64,000 nucleotides of DNA from Bacteroidia bacterium (GCA_009929175.1 SABC01000004.1:35551-99550); one strand, 5' to 3'. Shown: positions 9,176 through 18,699, counted from the stretch's first letter. Made by a program: numbers and translations. Notes: generated by a model not told the origin, from the letters alone.

Positions 9176-10414
9176 TTGAATACAAATATCTTTATTGCAA
9201 AAACTTTATGGAAAAAGCAAACGGGGAAAAAGGGCCTTACCGGAGGCAGCTCCCTGATTGCCGGAATTTCTGTTGCCGTGAGTATAATGGTGATGTTCCT
9301 TTCCATTGTGATTTCGGATGGGTTTAAAAAAGAGATAAAAGACAAGGCTTCGGGGTTTTCCGGAGAGATACTCCTGCACAGCCCGGGAGTGGACATCACA
9401 ACATCAATCTACCCGGTCAGTGCAACACCTTCCTTCCTGGACTCCCTTAAGTCTATGGGCAGTGTAAAGGCTGTCCAGCCTTATGTCTACCGCTCTGCAA
9501 TTATAAAAAAGGAGGATGCAATACAGGGTGTGTTGATCAAGGGAGTAGATTCCACTTTTGACTGGAGCTTTTTTGGTGGTGCTTTGCACGAGGGGCGTTT
9601 GCCTTGTATTACAACTAATGAAGGGGAGCCGGAGATCCTGATGTCAAAAAGATTGTCTGAGATGCTGGGTTTTGCTGTAGGGGATGGGATTCTTGTATAT
9701 TTTGTTGATAATTCGGTAAAGGTTAGGAGGTTTTTGCTTACTGGTATCTACAACGCCCAATTGGAGGATATAGACAAGACGCTGCTTTTGACTGATGCCG
9801 GTTCATTGCAAAAAGTGAATGGTTGGAGCAAGGACGATGTGTCGGGTTTGGAAATCCGGTTGTGGAACGGGAACGAAATAAGGAAAAGTGCTCTCGAAAT
9901 CGAACGGTTGACACTGAACGCCCCACAGGACGAATCCTATTTTGTAACAAGTGTGGATGAATTGTTCCCGCATCTTTTTGATTGGCTCAAACTTTTGGAT
10001 TTTAATGTGTTGATTATAATGCTACTGATGATATCAGTAGCCGGGTTCAATATGGTTTCGGGACTTTTGATCCTTTTGTTTGAAAAGATTTCTATGATCG
10101 GTCTTTTAAAGGCTCTTGGAATGAGAGATACATCTATACACAAGATATTCCTAACCAGGGCTTTCTACCTTGTAATTTCGGGAATGGCAGTTGGAAACCT
10201 TCTGGGGTTTGTGCTTGCATATATTCAATTCCAATTCAAAACCATACCGTTGGATCCGGTTAATTACTTTGTGGCTTATGTTCCGGTATACTTTAACTGG
10301 ACAAAGCTTATCCTGCTAAACGTGATATCAGTTTTGATGATTACACTTTTGTTGATGATTCCATCCTTTTTCATCTCCAGGGTAAGCCCCGAAAAAACCC
10401 TCAGGGTAAAGTAA
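9176..10414 (+). CDS. LolC/LolE-type ABC transporter permease
   Basis: The 412 residues follow the MacB-periplasmic-core plus FtsX layout. There is one membrane segment near residues 24-46, a large periplasmic domain, and three membrane segments after residue 275 ending in the loop typical of FtsX domains. The N terminus (NxxxFIAKxL) resembles Bacteroidota LolE-type lipoprotein-release permeases. The only usable start is TTG 9176, because an in-frame TAA lies at 9170-9172. No cognate ATPase is adjacent; it would have to be supplied from elsewhere. The stop lies two bases from the convergent transglycosylase stop. Confidence 0.85.
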   Translation: MNTNIFIAKTLWKKQTGKKGLTGGSSLIAGISVAVSIMVMFLSIVISDGFKKEIKDKASGFSGEILLHSPGVDITTSIYPVSATPSFLDSLKSMGSVKAVQPYVYRSAIIKKEDAIQGVLIKGVDSTFDWSFFGGALHEGRLPCITTNEGEPEILMSKRLSEMLGFAVGDGILVYFVDNSVKVRRFLLTGIYNAQLEDIDKTLLLTDAGSLQKVNGWSKDDVSGLEIRLWNGNEIRKSALEIERLTLNAPQDESYFVTSVDELFPHLFDWLKLLDFNVLIIMLLMISVAGFNMVSGLLILLFEKISMIGLLKALGMRDTSIHKIFLTRAFYLVISGMAVGNLLGFVLAYIQFQFKTIPLDPVNYFVAYVPVYFNWTKLILLNVISVLMITLLLMIPSFFISRVSPEKTLRVK

Positions 10415-10416
10415 AA

Positions 10417-11478
10417 CTACTTTTTTACCAGCATTTTGTAGTTTTCGTAACGGTTGAGTATTTCGTCCACGAAATTGATTGTTTCGGTACCTTTGAATTT
10501 ACCGTGGCGCAGCAACTCCTCAGGGAGTTCTCCATGGATGCTCATATATGGAATAACCTGTTTAAGGCTGTCCCATTCGAACCTGTTGATTTTTTTATAG
10601 TCGGCAGCCCTGCGGATATCCTCGACCCTTCCCTCTCCGGCGTTATAGGCGGCAAGGATGAACTTTACCCGGTTTACCGAGTCAATCTCATGTGAATTAT
10701 AAAGGGAGGTAAGCCTTTTTATAAAAAGTGTTCCAGCTTTGATGTTCTGTTCGGGATCGTATAGGTCTACTATATCGAACTTCTTTGCAGTAGAGGGTAA
10801 AACCTGCATAAGCCCATGGGCATCCCTGCCCGATTTTGCACTTATGCGGAATTTGCTCTCCTGGTAAATGAGGGATGCAAGCAGTCTCCAGTCCCATCCA
10901 ATAGAACGGGCATATTGTTTGATTATCTGATCATAGGGAGAGAGTACAGATACAGGACCGTTTGTGAAAGTATTGCGTCGGTACATCCTGTAATATTTGT
11001 TTTGCATATTCCGGAATTCCCTTGTATGGCTATAGTAGCCAAACCAGTAATTCATACTTTGGAGCATGTTGTAATTCTCTTTTTTCACAACCCATACATG
11101 TTCCTTGTCATTCAGATAGAGGCTGGATATTACTTTGTCGGCGTATTGGTCTGGAATGGAGTCTCCGGCAGCGTCTACGACAAGAATATCAGTTGTTCCG
11201 TCCATCAGGCTTTTCCAATGGTCCTTTTCTTGAGATGGTGCAATCTTGATGTTGCATTTTTGATGTTTGGCAAAGCGGTTAAGGAGGTCAAAGTGGAATC
11301 CCACGGGGTGTCCCTGGCTGAGATAAATGCCTCCGTTAATATTTACCATTGCACTTAACTCTTTTCCTTCGAGGAAAAAGTCGATCTTCTCACCGTTGTG
11401 ACCCTCATCCGAAGAGGAGAGGACAGGATGGATCAGGATAAAGGAAAGGGCTAAGATTGTTTTGATGATTGGCCTCAT
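10417..11478 (-). CDS. MltF-like membrane-bound lytic transglycosylase
   Basis: The 353-residue exported protein has a signal segment (1-21) and an N-terminal domain resembling a periplasmic solute-binding type 3 domain (about 40-150). The SLT catalytic domain runs from about 190 to 310: SLIYQESKF with the catalytic Glu, AHGLMQVLPSTA and the AAYNAGEGRV segment are all present. Such enzymes cleave peptidoglycan to 1,6-anhydromuropeptides, the substrate class that feeds AnmK (41530-42585). The substrate-binding half is short and looks degenerate compared with E. coli MltF. The porin gene ends nine bases upstream, so the two are probably cotranscribed. Confidence 0.88.
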   Translation of the reverse strand: MRPIIKTILALSFILIHPVLSSSDEGHNGEKIDFFLEGKELSAMVNINGGIYLSQGHPVGFHFDLLNRFAKHQKCNIKIAPSQEKDHWKSLMDGTTDILVVDAAGDSIPDQYADKVISSLYLNDKEHVWVVKKENYNMLQSMNYWFGYYSHTREFRNMQNKYYRMYRRNTFTNGPVSVLSPYDQIIKQYARSIGWDWRLLASLIYQESKFRISAKSGRDAHGLMQVLPSTAKKFDIVDLYDPEQNIKAGTLFIKRLTSLYNSHEIDSVNRVKFILAAYNAGEGRVEDIRRAADYKKINRFEWDSLKQVIPYMSIHGELPEELLRHGKFKGTETINFVDEILNRYENYKMLVKK

Positions 11479-11487
11479 AGGCTATTG

Positions 11488-13662
11488 TTATTTTACGTAA
11501 AATGGCCAGTGAATCCCGATTTTAAGGGCTGTCTGTGGCCTGATGTAATGGTGTGCCGAGAAATAATCGCCGTCCGGCCAACCTTGGGCTGCATTTAGGT
11601 ATTTGACAAAAATGCTTGCTCTTTTCCATTGCAAGTTTACAAAAGCATCAATATATGGATAGTTGCCTATCTGCCTGTCGTTTTGATTGTGGAAAAGTCC
11701 AAGAGCCGGGCTGTATGCCGGTGCGAACCATGGTGTGTTAAAGCTGACATCAGCCCCAAGTTGTGCAGTAAGGACGTTTTTTACCAACTCAAACTGCATG
11801 TAGTATTTGAGGTTGGCACTTATCTCGGGAAGCGGAATGACCTCCTTGTTGGAGCTCATCTGAAAAAGTACCCTGTTGTCCAGGTGAAGAAAACCAAATT
11901 TGAAGTTTTTCTGTATATAGGCCGACATTATGGTCACAATGTCCGGGTGTTGGGCTGCCAGGCCCTGGATTCCGTAGTATACAGGATTGTTGATTATTGC
12001 ATATCCTGCAAAAATTGAGAGTTTGTACTTTGGAATTTCCAGGCTCCCTTCGAGCTTAGTTTCGGTTATGTTGCTGAATTCATTATCCCACATGTAGTGG
12101 TTTGAATAATAGTTGTTGCCGAGCCAACCGGGTGTTCGGTTGTCGATCCTGACAGCAGCAGTCAGATGGATTCCGTCCTCCACCGGATAGAGGGAAAACC
12201 TTATCCTGCCGTCAGCAGAGAGATTACCGGAGTAATAGCCCGAAAGGTCGTAACGGGCATTTGCATCCCACTCCATATAGTTGCGGAATCTCCCCAGTGC
12301 CCCAAAATAGAGGAAAATATTGTTGTGGCTTTGCTGAGACCTTCCTTGGGTATAAAACTCAGGCCTGAAGTTGTAGATTGTCATCAGTTGATGGCCTATT
12401 CCTCCGTCAAGTTTTGAGATCACTGCATCTTTTGCCCACGGCTGTATACGAATAAAGGCTTTGTTTTCCAGAGAGCTTACCCTCAAAGAGTCAAAAGTAG
12501 AGGTGGGAGAAAACAGGAACATGTTGTTATACAAAGCTCTGCCTGCCGAATCTGTCTGATCTATGTTGTCGGTGTATTTTTTTGTATAGGTTGAGTACTC
12601 GAAACTATGTCCAAAATAGGTCATGGTTCCCTCCCCGTATGCCAATGTGTCGTTCTTTGACCATCTCACAGGAATCCCGTAAGAGTGGGTTAGAAACAGA
12701 GTGTTCCTCTTAAGGTTATTGTCGGCCTCTTTCAATCGGTATTCAAGGTCCTTAGAGTCTTCTGTAGTTGTGTCTATCACCATTTTGTCGTCCAGGACCC
12801 CACCGTTCTCTTCCCTCTTTATACCCTGGAAAATGTAACCTCCATGCAGGATATACCTTTTTCCAAGATAGTTTGCCGTCATGGTTACTGTACGGTTGTC
12901 AGTTGCCTCCCTGGGCAGAAGGCCTGCTGCACCGAATCTTTTATAGGTGAAGTTAAGGTTGAAGGATGGGGAGAGGTTTTGGGTGTGCATTATCTTAAGG
13001 TTGCTCTCTTCCTTATCTCTGTTTGCAAACAGGGTTCCCCAAAAAGCCATCTCGGTGTATGGTGTCTTTGTGTTGTAAAACGGAACACTTTCCTTTGTGT
13101 TGCTATATACAAGGTATGGTTCAAATGGTTCGAAAAGGTCCAGTCTCTCCCTTTTAAAGTAGTTGTGAGTCTGGGCTGCCGAACCTGAAATCCCGAGGTA
13201 TGTAGCTCCAACATCATTTTTCATGAAAGGATATACCTGGAAATTTTCATTGAAAGTGGTGTCCGGATTGAGCATACGGATATTGTTGAAGCGGCTGTCA
13301 TGGCTCCATGTTATCAACCTCTTGTATTTAAGAGAATCTGGAATTATATAGGTGTTTAGGATACGAGGCTCTGACCATCTTAGTGTGTCTCTTGCCCCCT
13401 TGGCACTATCCCTTTTTTCCTTTTTCTGTTGTTTTTCCACGAATTTCTTCTCTTTTGCAATTGCCCGAAGCTCTTTGGCAGAGAGTGCCGAGGAGTCAAT
13501 CAAGAGCTTTTGTAATGAGTCATTGACCTGCAGCAAAGTATCTTTTTGCGGGATAGTCTCCGATATGATATTGTAATTTGCAGATAATATGCTTGGTATG
13601 TATAAGAGCATCACGATTGTAAAAACCGTAATGCTCCTTTTGTGTTTAACTATTTCCTGCAT
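11488..13662 (-). CDS. Putative outer-membrane porin (Porin_10 type)
   Basis: The protein has 724 residues from ATG 13662: a signal segment, a lysine/glutamate-rich coiled stretch (about 50-85) and then a long alternating beta-strand region rich in aromatic residues, ending in a C-terminal aromatic/basic motif (WPFYVK). This layout matches the putative porin family of Bacteroidota. It has no plug domain or TonB box. ATG 13662 is chosen over the longer frame starting at 13686 because the -7 box covers 13684-13691. Substrate is unknown. It precedes the MltF-like gene, so envelope turnover or glycan uptake is possible. Confidence 0.8.
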   Translation of the reverse strand: MQEIVKHKRSITVFTIVMLLYIPSILSANYNIISETIPQKDTLLQVNDSLQKLLIDSSALSAKELRAIAKEKKFVEKQQKKEKRDSAKGARDTLRWSEPRILNTYIIPDSLKYKRLITWSHDSRFNNIRMLNPDTTFNENFQVYPFMKNDVGATYLGISGSAAQTHNYFKRERLDLFEPFEPYLVYSNTKESVPFYNTKTPYTEMAFWGTLFANRDKEESNLKIMHTQNLSPSFNLNFTYKRFGAAGLLPREATDNRTVTMTANYLGKRYILHGGYIFQGIKREENGGVLDDKMVIDTTTEDSKDLEYRLKEADNNLKRNTLFLTHSYGIPVRWSKNDTLAYGEGTMTYFGHSFEYSTYTKKYTDNIDQTDSAGRALYNNMFLFSPTSTFDSLRVSSLENKAFIRIQPWAKDAVISKLDGGIGHQLMTIYNFRPEFYTQGRSQQSHNNIFLYFGALGRFRNYMEWDANARYDLSGYYSGNLSADGRIRFSLYPVEDGIHLTAAVRIDNRTPGWLGNNYYSNHYMWDNEFSNITETKLEGSLEIPKYKLSIFAGYAIINNPVYYGIQGLAAQHPDIVTIMSAYIQKNFKFGFLHLDNRVLFQMSSNKEVIPLPEISANLKYYMQFELVKNVLTAQLGADVSFNTPWFAPAYSPALGLFHNQNDRQIGNYPYIDAFVNLQWKRASIFVKYLNAAQGWPDGDYFSAHHYIRPQTALKIGIHWPFYVK

Positions 13663-13683
13663 ACTACTGCACATAACAAGCTG

Positions 13684-13691
13684 CAAACTTA
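13684..13691 (-). promoter_or_regulatory. -7 box TAAGTTTG for the porin-mltF operon
   Basis: This minus-strand consensus box lies 21 bases before the chosen porin start and rules out the longer reading frame. Confidence 0.55.
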
Positions 13692-13744
13692 CAAAAAATA
13701 TTCCAAACTGTTACCCGTATTTGTAATATGCAGATTGTCAGACA

Positions 13745-14506
13745 TTAAATTCCTGCAACCCGTTTCTTGTATTCATCGATGCAAGCATCAAGGCGTTGGT
13801 GTGCGGTTGTATCTCCGGGAACGTTGTGGGACGGATGGATGTAGAGTTTGACACCTCTGTCGGCCAGTATCTCGGCAACGGTTGTAACTGTCATCCATAC
13901 CAGGGTTATGAATGCCATTGTTGAAACCGGACCTACTTTGTCATAATGATTCTTGAGGGGCACGCTTGCGTCAACCAGTGGCGCACACGAATCCACGACT
14001 ATATCTGCCAGTTCAAACAAAGTCTTGCCGCATGAGTGGCGGCTTTTTTTGTCGACAGATTCCGAAGCAGACCCGAATACAATTACCTTCATCCCTGCCT
14101 CTTTGGCTTTTAGTGCGACATCAATGTTCACGTTGTTGATGCCTGTGTGCGAAAAGATCCACATGGTGTCTTCGCTGCTAAAGTTATAGGATTTCATGAT
14201 TGCCTCTCCGTAGCCCTCAGCCCTTTCGAGGAAAAGGAACTGGTGGATTCCCATCTCTCCGGTAATGCGGGTAAAAAAGGTAAGTGGCAGCTCCACTATA
14301 GGATGGAAACCAACAAAACCCCCTATCCTGGGGTACATCTCCTCAACCGGTATTGTTGCATGGCCACATCCAAAGGTGTGTACCCATCTGCCCTTTTCTA
14401 TTGAATCAGCCATTACTGCAGCTGCTTTCTTTATGTTTTCCAGCTGACTCTCTTCAATTTTTGACATCACCTCACGGGCGTTTTTTAACCATTCTAATGC
14501 TAACAT
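13745..14506 (-). CDS. SIS-domain phosphosugar-binding protein (UPF0309-like)
   Basis: The protein has 253 residues. It carries an SIS fold: HTFGCGHATIPVEEM near residue 45, FSHTGINNVNIDVALKAKEAGMKVIVFGSA (about 115-145) equivalent to the SxSGxN ligand loop, and VGPVSTMAFITL later. SIS proteins isomerise or sense phosphosugars. No partner DNA-binding domain is present, so an isomerase or lyase is likelier than a regulator. It is the last gene of the pncB-isochorismatase-ROK-MFS-SIS operon, one base after the transporter. The ROK kinase two genes upstream could supply its phosphosugar. Confidence 0.85.
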   Translation of the reverse strand: MLALEWLKNAREVMSKIEESQLENIKKAAAVMADSIEKGRWVHTFGCGHATIPVEEMYPRIGGFVGFHPIVELPLTFFTRITGEMGIHQFLFLERAEGYGEAIMKSYNFSSEDTMWIFSHTGINNVNIDVALKAKEAGMKVIVFGSASESVDKKSRHSCGKTLFELADIVVDSCAPLVDASVPLKNHYDKVGPVSTMAFITLVWMTVTTVAEILADRGVKLYIHPSHNVPGDTTAHQRLDACIDEYKKRVAGI

Positions 14507-14507
14507 A

Positions 14508-15659
14508 TTATTTTGTTTTTTTAAAAGATAAACTCAAAGAGTAAAGTATGATTATTGCAATTGTACAACCTATTACAATGTAGTGGAAATTGACAAGAGA
14601 TACCATTCCGACCAAAAGGTTGAGCAGAGTGTTTCCTGTAAGTGCAATTACTAGGGCAATGCTGAATGCGGTTCCCGACATCTCCTTGTATTTCTCTCCA
14701 ACCTCACCCAGTATGACCGGAAATGTAGATGCAAAACCCAGTCCAAGCATGAATGTTCCAGGGATAATCAATACGGGGTTTCCGGAATAGGTGAGTATAA
14801 TCATTCCGGAAGCAGAGATGATCATACTTACAAGCAACGTAATATACCTTGAAACAAACCTTAACAAAAATCCCAACACCACACGTCCGGTTCCTACTCC
14901 CAGTATGATTGCAGTAAGGCCGTACATGGCCATATTCCTTTCTACTCCGGAAATACCTTCCAGATAGGCAGGTATCCAGTTGTTGCTGATACCTTCAAGA
15001 CCGCTTTGGAAGAAGAGTACAAAACTGAGTACAATCAAAAAAGGCTCTTTGAGGAGGGAAGCCATCTTTGATATTGGTATTCCCTGTTTGAACTTGGCCT
15101 CCGGGAATTGTACCAAAAGGTAAAATATGACCGGCAATAAAACCAAAGCTCCTGCCGATGAAACAATTGTGACATAGGTAGTGCTTTTTGAAAGGGTTGC
15201 AAAAAGCAACGGGATAGCAATTGCCCCTACTGTATAGAATAATCCCAGTATACTCAGGTTGGAGGCTCTGGATTTATCGTCGGAGATATCCGAAACCAAA
15301 GCGTTGGTAAGTCCGTTAAGTGTGCCTCCCCCAAATCCTATCAGGAAAATTGCAAAACGGGCCATTTGGGCTGTATTGCAAAATGCCAGTAATTCCAACC
15401 CTGCCATGGTAACCAGACTAGCTGTTATTATCAGGATTTTATATCCGAACCTGTCGATAACCGGTCCAAATATCAACGACCCTATCAATATCCCCAATGG
15501 CAGCAATCCGGCAAGTGTGGAGGCAGATGTGGTGTCGAGCCCAAACTTTTCAATCAATGATGGAAGTACTGCTCCCATTATGACAAATGATACTCCAAAG
15601 AATATCATTCCTGTGAACCCGGCTGCCAAGGTAGCCCCCTTGTTTCGGTAAAATTCCAT
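14508..15659 (-). CDS. MFS transporter
   Basis: The 383 residues span twelve predicted membrane segments. The family signature is seen after segment 2 (GPVIDRFGYK) and its echo in the second half (GRVVLGFLLRF). The start at 15659 is used because the open frame further upstream lies inside the ROK gene. The substrate is not evident. Placement between a ROK sugar kinase and an SIS protein suggests a sugar; placement in an operon with pncB also allows a nicotinate or nucleoside-like compound. It lies two bases after the ROK stop. Confidence 0.85.
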   Translation of the reverse strand: MEFYRNKGATLAAGFTGMIFFGVSFVIMGAVLPSLIEKFGLDTTSASTLAGLLPLGILIGSLIFGPVIDRFGYKILIITASLVTMAGLELLAFCNTAQMARFAIFLIGFGGGTLNGLTNALVSDISDDKSRASNLSILGLFYTVGAIAIPLLFATLSKSTTYVTIVSSAGALVLLPVIFYLLVQFPEAKFKQGIPISKMASLLKEPFLIVLSFVLFFQSGLEGISNNWIPAYLEGISGVERNMAMYGLTAIILGVGTGRVVLGFLLRFVSRYITLLVSMIISASGMIILTYSGNPVLIIPGTFMLGLGFASTFPVILGEVGEKYKEMSGTAFSIALVIALTGNTLLNLLVGMVSLVNFHYIVIGCTIAIIILYSLSLSFKKTK

Positions 15660-15661
15660 AT

Positions 15662-16609
15662 TTAATTTTGTTTTAGAGAGTTGGCATATCCAATGGCAGC
15701 TATTGCCCCTGCGCCATACAGGCCGGCTGTATCGGGAAGGGAGGTTGCTGCAAAGCGACACTCTTTAATTGCAATGGGTTGAGCCCATCTGGAGGCTTCT
15801 TGGTAAATCTTGTCAATAAATTTGGTGGCAGGACCGAACACTCCTCCTCCAAATATCAACATTTGGGGATTGAACAGGCTTACAAAATTTGCCGCTGCCA
15901 TTCCCCAGAACCTGATTGCCTTTTCCAATACCATAACGGCAACCGGATCGTTTTGCTCATAGGCATCGAATACATCCCTTGTAGAGGATTCCTGGTTCAG
16001 TAAGGAAGTATGTATTGTTGACAGTTCCCGGGCTCTGGCAGCAATACCGTTTCCCGAGGCTTCACTTTCGAAACAGCCGCAACTATCCCATTTGTTTTGG
16101 TATGGATATTCAAGCGCCATCCAACCGGTGGCCCCGACAATGTCCGAAGCACCATGAAGAACCCTTCCGTCAATCAGTATACCCGCTCCAATGCCGGTTC
16201 CGACCGCAATGAAAATGGCGTTTTCACACCCTTTGGCAACCCCTCTGCTCACCTCTCCCAAAATATAGCAAGTACGGTCGCTCTCTATCATGATGTTTGC
16301 TTTGGGATATTTAGAGCAGAGAAAATCTCTAAGGGGAAACATATCCCAGCCTTTTATATTTGGAGCCCAAACTTTACCACTCTTGGAATAGGCAATGCCA
16401 GGAACACATATTCCCAGGCTTATCTTTTGAGAATCTGTGATGTTGTAGGGCAGGAGCAGTGAGTTGCAAACGTCTGTGATAAGTGTTGCCACCCCCGTAC
16501 CTTCACGATTATCCAGGTACCTGGTCTCACTGGCCAATAATGAGTTGCCTTCTCCAAAAACTGCACCCGAAATCTTGGTGCCCCCCAAATCTATTCCAAT
16601 ATAAACCAT
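15662..16609 (-). CDS. ROK-family sugar kinase, atypical zinc motif
   Basis: The 315-residue kinase opens with the IGIDLGGTK phosphate loop and has VGTGIGAGILIDGRV near residue 140. ROK kinases normally continue with GHxxI and a CxCGxxGCxE zinc motif. Here the matching region reads GATGWMALE and later DSCGCFESEASG, so the His and part of the Cys set are missing. Such variants occur in the ROK superfamily, so kinase activity remains likely, but substrate cannot be inferred. It has no helix-turn-helix domain and so is not a repressor. It is one base from the nicotinamidase stop and two from the MFS start. Confidence 0.85.
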   Translation of the reverse strand: MVYIGIDLGGTKISGAVFGEGNSLLASETRYLDNREGTGVATLITDVCNSLLLPYNITDSQKISLGICVPGIAYSKSGKVWAPNIKGWDMFPLRDFLCSKYPKANIMIESDRTCYILGEVSRGVAKGCENAIFIAVGTGIGAGILIDGRVLHGASDIVGATGWMALEYPYQNKWDSCGCFESEASGNGIAARARELSTIHTSLLNQESSTRDVFDAYEQNDPVAVMVLEKAIRFWGMAAANFVSLFNPQMLIFGGGVFGPATKFIDKIYQEASRWAQPIAIKECRFAATSLPDTAGLYGAGAIAAIGYANSLKQN

Positions 16610-16610
16610 G

Positions 16611-17183
16611 TCAAATCATTGTTATGCCGTTTATTTGCAGCTTGATCAACGTCTCTTCGTGTCCCTGCCGATCGACATAGGCAAGAGCCTCCTGAATTAG
16701 TGAAACTTTGAATCCAGCATCGGACAGGTCCGATACAGTTGCATTGATGCAATACTCTGTGGCAATCCCGCTTACAATAACCTCTTGGACACCTTTGTCC
16801 CGTAGGAATTCTTCAAGGGTCTTACCAGCACGATCCTTAGCTTCGAAACCTGAGTATTGTTCCTGTTTAGGGTCTTCTCCCTTGGCAAGAGTGTTGGCAT
16901 CACATGGTCTGTTGCAATGGTCAGTCACTTGTGTGAAATAGGATTGGTGTATTTGCTGGCCCCTGGTCCCTTTAACACAGTGGGCCGGCCAGATGCCTCC
17001 GTTTTCAATGAATGAGCAATGGTTGGCAGGGTGGGAGTCGGTTATGTAAAACACCTGTTGTCCAGGATTGCTGTTTATGAATCGGATGCTCTCCCTGACA
17101 GCATTTTGCGAGTTGTGGCAGGCCATCGAGCCATCGATAAAATCGTACAGCATGTCTACCACAATATGTGCCTTGTTATTCAT
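16611..17183 (-). CDS. pncA: Isochorismatase-fold nicotinamidase
   Basis: This protein converts nicotinamide to nicotinate in NAD salvage. The 190 residues carry the full catalytic set: Asp10 in VVDMLYDF, Lys101 in LAKGEDP and nucleophile Cys145 in GIATEYCINAT. The metal-site residues are Asp49, His51 and His55 (TDSHPANH). The WPAHCVKGT segment is also typical of nicotinamidases. It overlaps the pncB stop by eight bases and therefore directly follows the enzyme that uses its product. A related isochorismatase activity cannot be excluded, but the pncB partner makes nicotinamidase most likely. Confidence 0.88.
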   Translation of the reverse strand: MNNKAHIVVDMLYDFIDGSMACHNSQNAVRESIRFINSNPGQQVFYITDSHPANHCSFIENGGIWPAHCVKGTRGQQIHQSYFTQVTDHCNRPCDANTLAKGEDPKQEQYSGFEAKDRAGKTLEEFLRDKGVQEVIVSGIATEYCINATVSDLSDAGFKVSLIQEALAYVDRQGHEETLIKLQINGITMI

Positions 17184-18660
17184 GGTCGTTCAAATCTTTA
17201 ATCTCTTTGAGCAGCGAATTTATCAAATTGTTTTTTAAATCGTACAGGCTGTCCGAAATATCCACCTTGTAATAGTGGGGGTTGATGATCCTTGTTTGGG
17301 TAGGATTCATGGATGCGAGGTTGGACAGGTAATATTTCCTTCTCTCCTTGACCGGCTTGGGTGAAAGTGTTGTTATCCCTTTTTCTATGACCGGTTTTTG
17401 CAGTATTTTGCAGGTATAACTCCCGGCATTGAATCGGGTGGTTTTGGTGTCGTCAAATTCGTCCCTCAGGGTGATGGATTCTCCCTTTTCAATTGCAGAG
17501 GCCAATTGGTCGCCACGCAGACAAGTTACATCGGCTTTGAAAACCCCGTTAAGGGATATCCTGTATGTTACCTGGAATCCCGGGTTGATTGCCTTGCTTT
17601 TGTCCTCGGACCTTTTTAGTACGGGATTTCCATCGATCTCTACCAGCTTGTATACGTTTCCAAAACATGGGTTGTGTTTGCTGGTGGCTATGGCATCACC
17701 GACTCCGTAAGCATCTATGAGGGCTCCCTGTCTCTCGAGTTCGGTGATTATATACTCATCCAGGGAGTTGGTTGCAAATATCTTGCACTTGTGAAATCCA
17801 GCTTTGTCAAGCTCTTCCCTGCATGCAACGGAAAGGTAGGTAAGATCCCCGCTGTCCAGTCGTATACCGTAACTTTCAGGATAATTGTCGTCTACACCAT
17901 TTTGGGAATAGGCTTTTATTGCGTTTTTTATCCCGCACCTAAGGGTGTCGTATGTGTCTACCAACAGGATCAAGGGTTCTCCCCAGTGGCTTTTTATGTA
18001 AGAGTCAAAAGCTTCGAGTTCCCCGGCTATTGTACATCCAAATGCATTGATATAGCTGTGTGCCATGGTGCCGAAAATCGGGACTCCGAATTTGTCCCCG
18101 GTGATTATATTGGATGTGTTGAGGCAACCTCCGATATATGCAGCCTTGGCACCGTAAGCTGCTGCCCAAGGGCCGTGTGCCCTCCTGGAGCCAAATTCGC
18201 TTACAGGTTTGTGGGTGGCCCTTGATACACGGGAAGCCTTTGTGGCAATTGCCATTTGATGGTTCATAATGGATAACAACGGGGTTTCCAACACTTGGGC
18301 TTCAATAAGAGGAGCCTCCACTGTTATGACAGGCTGGGAAGGAAAAGCAATTTCTCCCTCCTCCATTGCGTACACATTCCCGGTAAACTTCATTTTTGAA
18401 AGGTAGTTGCGGTAATCTTTGTGGTTATCACCCGGAAGGAATTTTTCGAAAAACCCTTCGCTGGCAGTTCCCAGACCGTTGATCATCTCCAGGGCCTCTT
18501 CTATACCGCTTACCACAGCCCAATTGTTTTTATCCGGAGCACTGCGGAAAAACAGATTGAATACAGCGCGCTTTTGTTCAAAACCTTTGTCAAAAAAGGT
18601 TTTCCCCATTGTATACTGGTATTTGTCAGAACAATAGGATATATTAAAAAATTCAAACAT
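17176..18660 (-). CDS. pncB: Nicotinate phosphoribosyltransferase
   Basis: PncB joins nicotinate and PRPP to give nicotinate mononucleotide. The 494 residues match the family in length and order: DKYQYTMGKTFFDKG at the start, SRRAHGP near residue 158, HSYINAFG, and LDSGDLTYLS near 265 with the phosphate-binding residues. It is the first gene of a five-gene leftward operon and has a clear promoter at 18684-18691. The nicotinamidase gene overlaps its stop. NadD (29117-29656), the next enzyme of the pathway, is also in the window. Confidence 0.95.
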   Translation of the reverse strand: MFEFFNISYCSDKYQYTMGKTFFDKGFEQKRAVFNLFFRSAPDKNNWAVVSGIEEALEMINGLGTASEGFFEKFLPGDNHKDYRNYLSKMKFTGNVYAMEEGEIAFPSQPVITVEAPLIEAQVLETPLLSIMNHQMAIATKASRVSRATHKPVSEFGSRRAHGPWAAAYGAKAAYIGGCLNTSNIITGDKFGVPIFGTMAHSYINAFGCTIAGELEAFDSYIKSHWGEPLILLVDTYDTLRCGIKNAIKAYSQNGVDDNYPESYGIRLDSGDLTYLSVACREELDKAGFHKCKIFATNSLDEYIITELERQGALIDAYGVGDAIATSKHNPCFGNVYKLVEIDGNPVLKRSEDKSKAINPGFQVTYRISLNGVFKADVTCLRGDQLASAIEKGESITLRDEFDDTKTTRFNAGSYTCKILQKPVIEKGITTLSPKPVKERRKYYLSNLASMNPTQTRIINPHYYKVDISDSLYDLKNNLINSLLKEIKDLNDHE

Positions 18661-18683
18661 TGCAATTTTGGGATTTTGTCAAA

Positions 18684-18691
18684 CAAAGTTA
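18684..18691 (-). promoter_or_regulatory. -7 box TAACTTTG for the pncB operon
   Basis: This minus-strand consensus match lies 23 bases before the pncB ATG. No other promoter-like box is seen before the four downstream genes. Confidence 0.6.
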
Positions 18692-18699
18692 AAAAAAAA

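Noticed and set aside
10816..11358. Open frame of 180 codons opposite the MltF-like gene
   Set aside because: Fully antisense to the transglycosylase and without a recognisable family.
17674..18225. Open frame of 183 codons opposite pncB
   Set aside because: Shadow frame without start signals or motifs.
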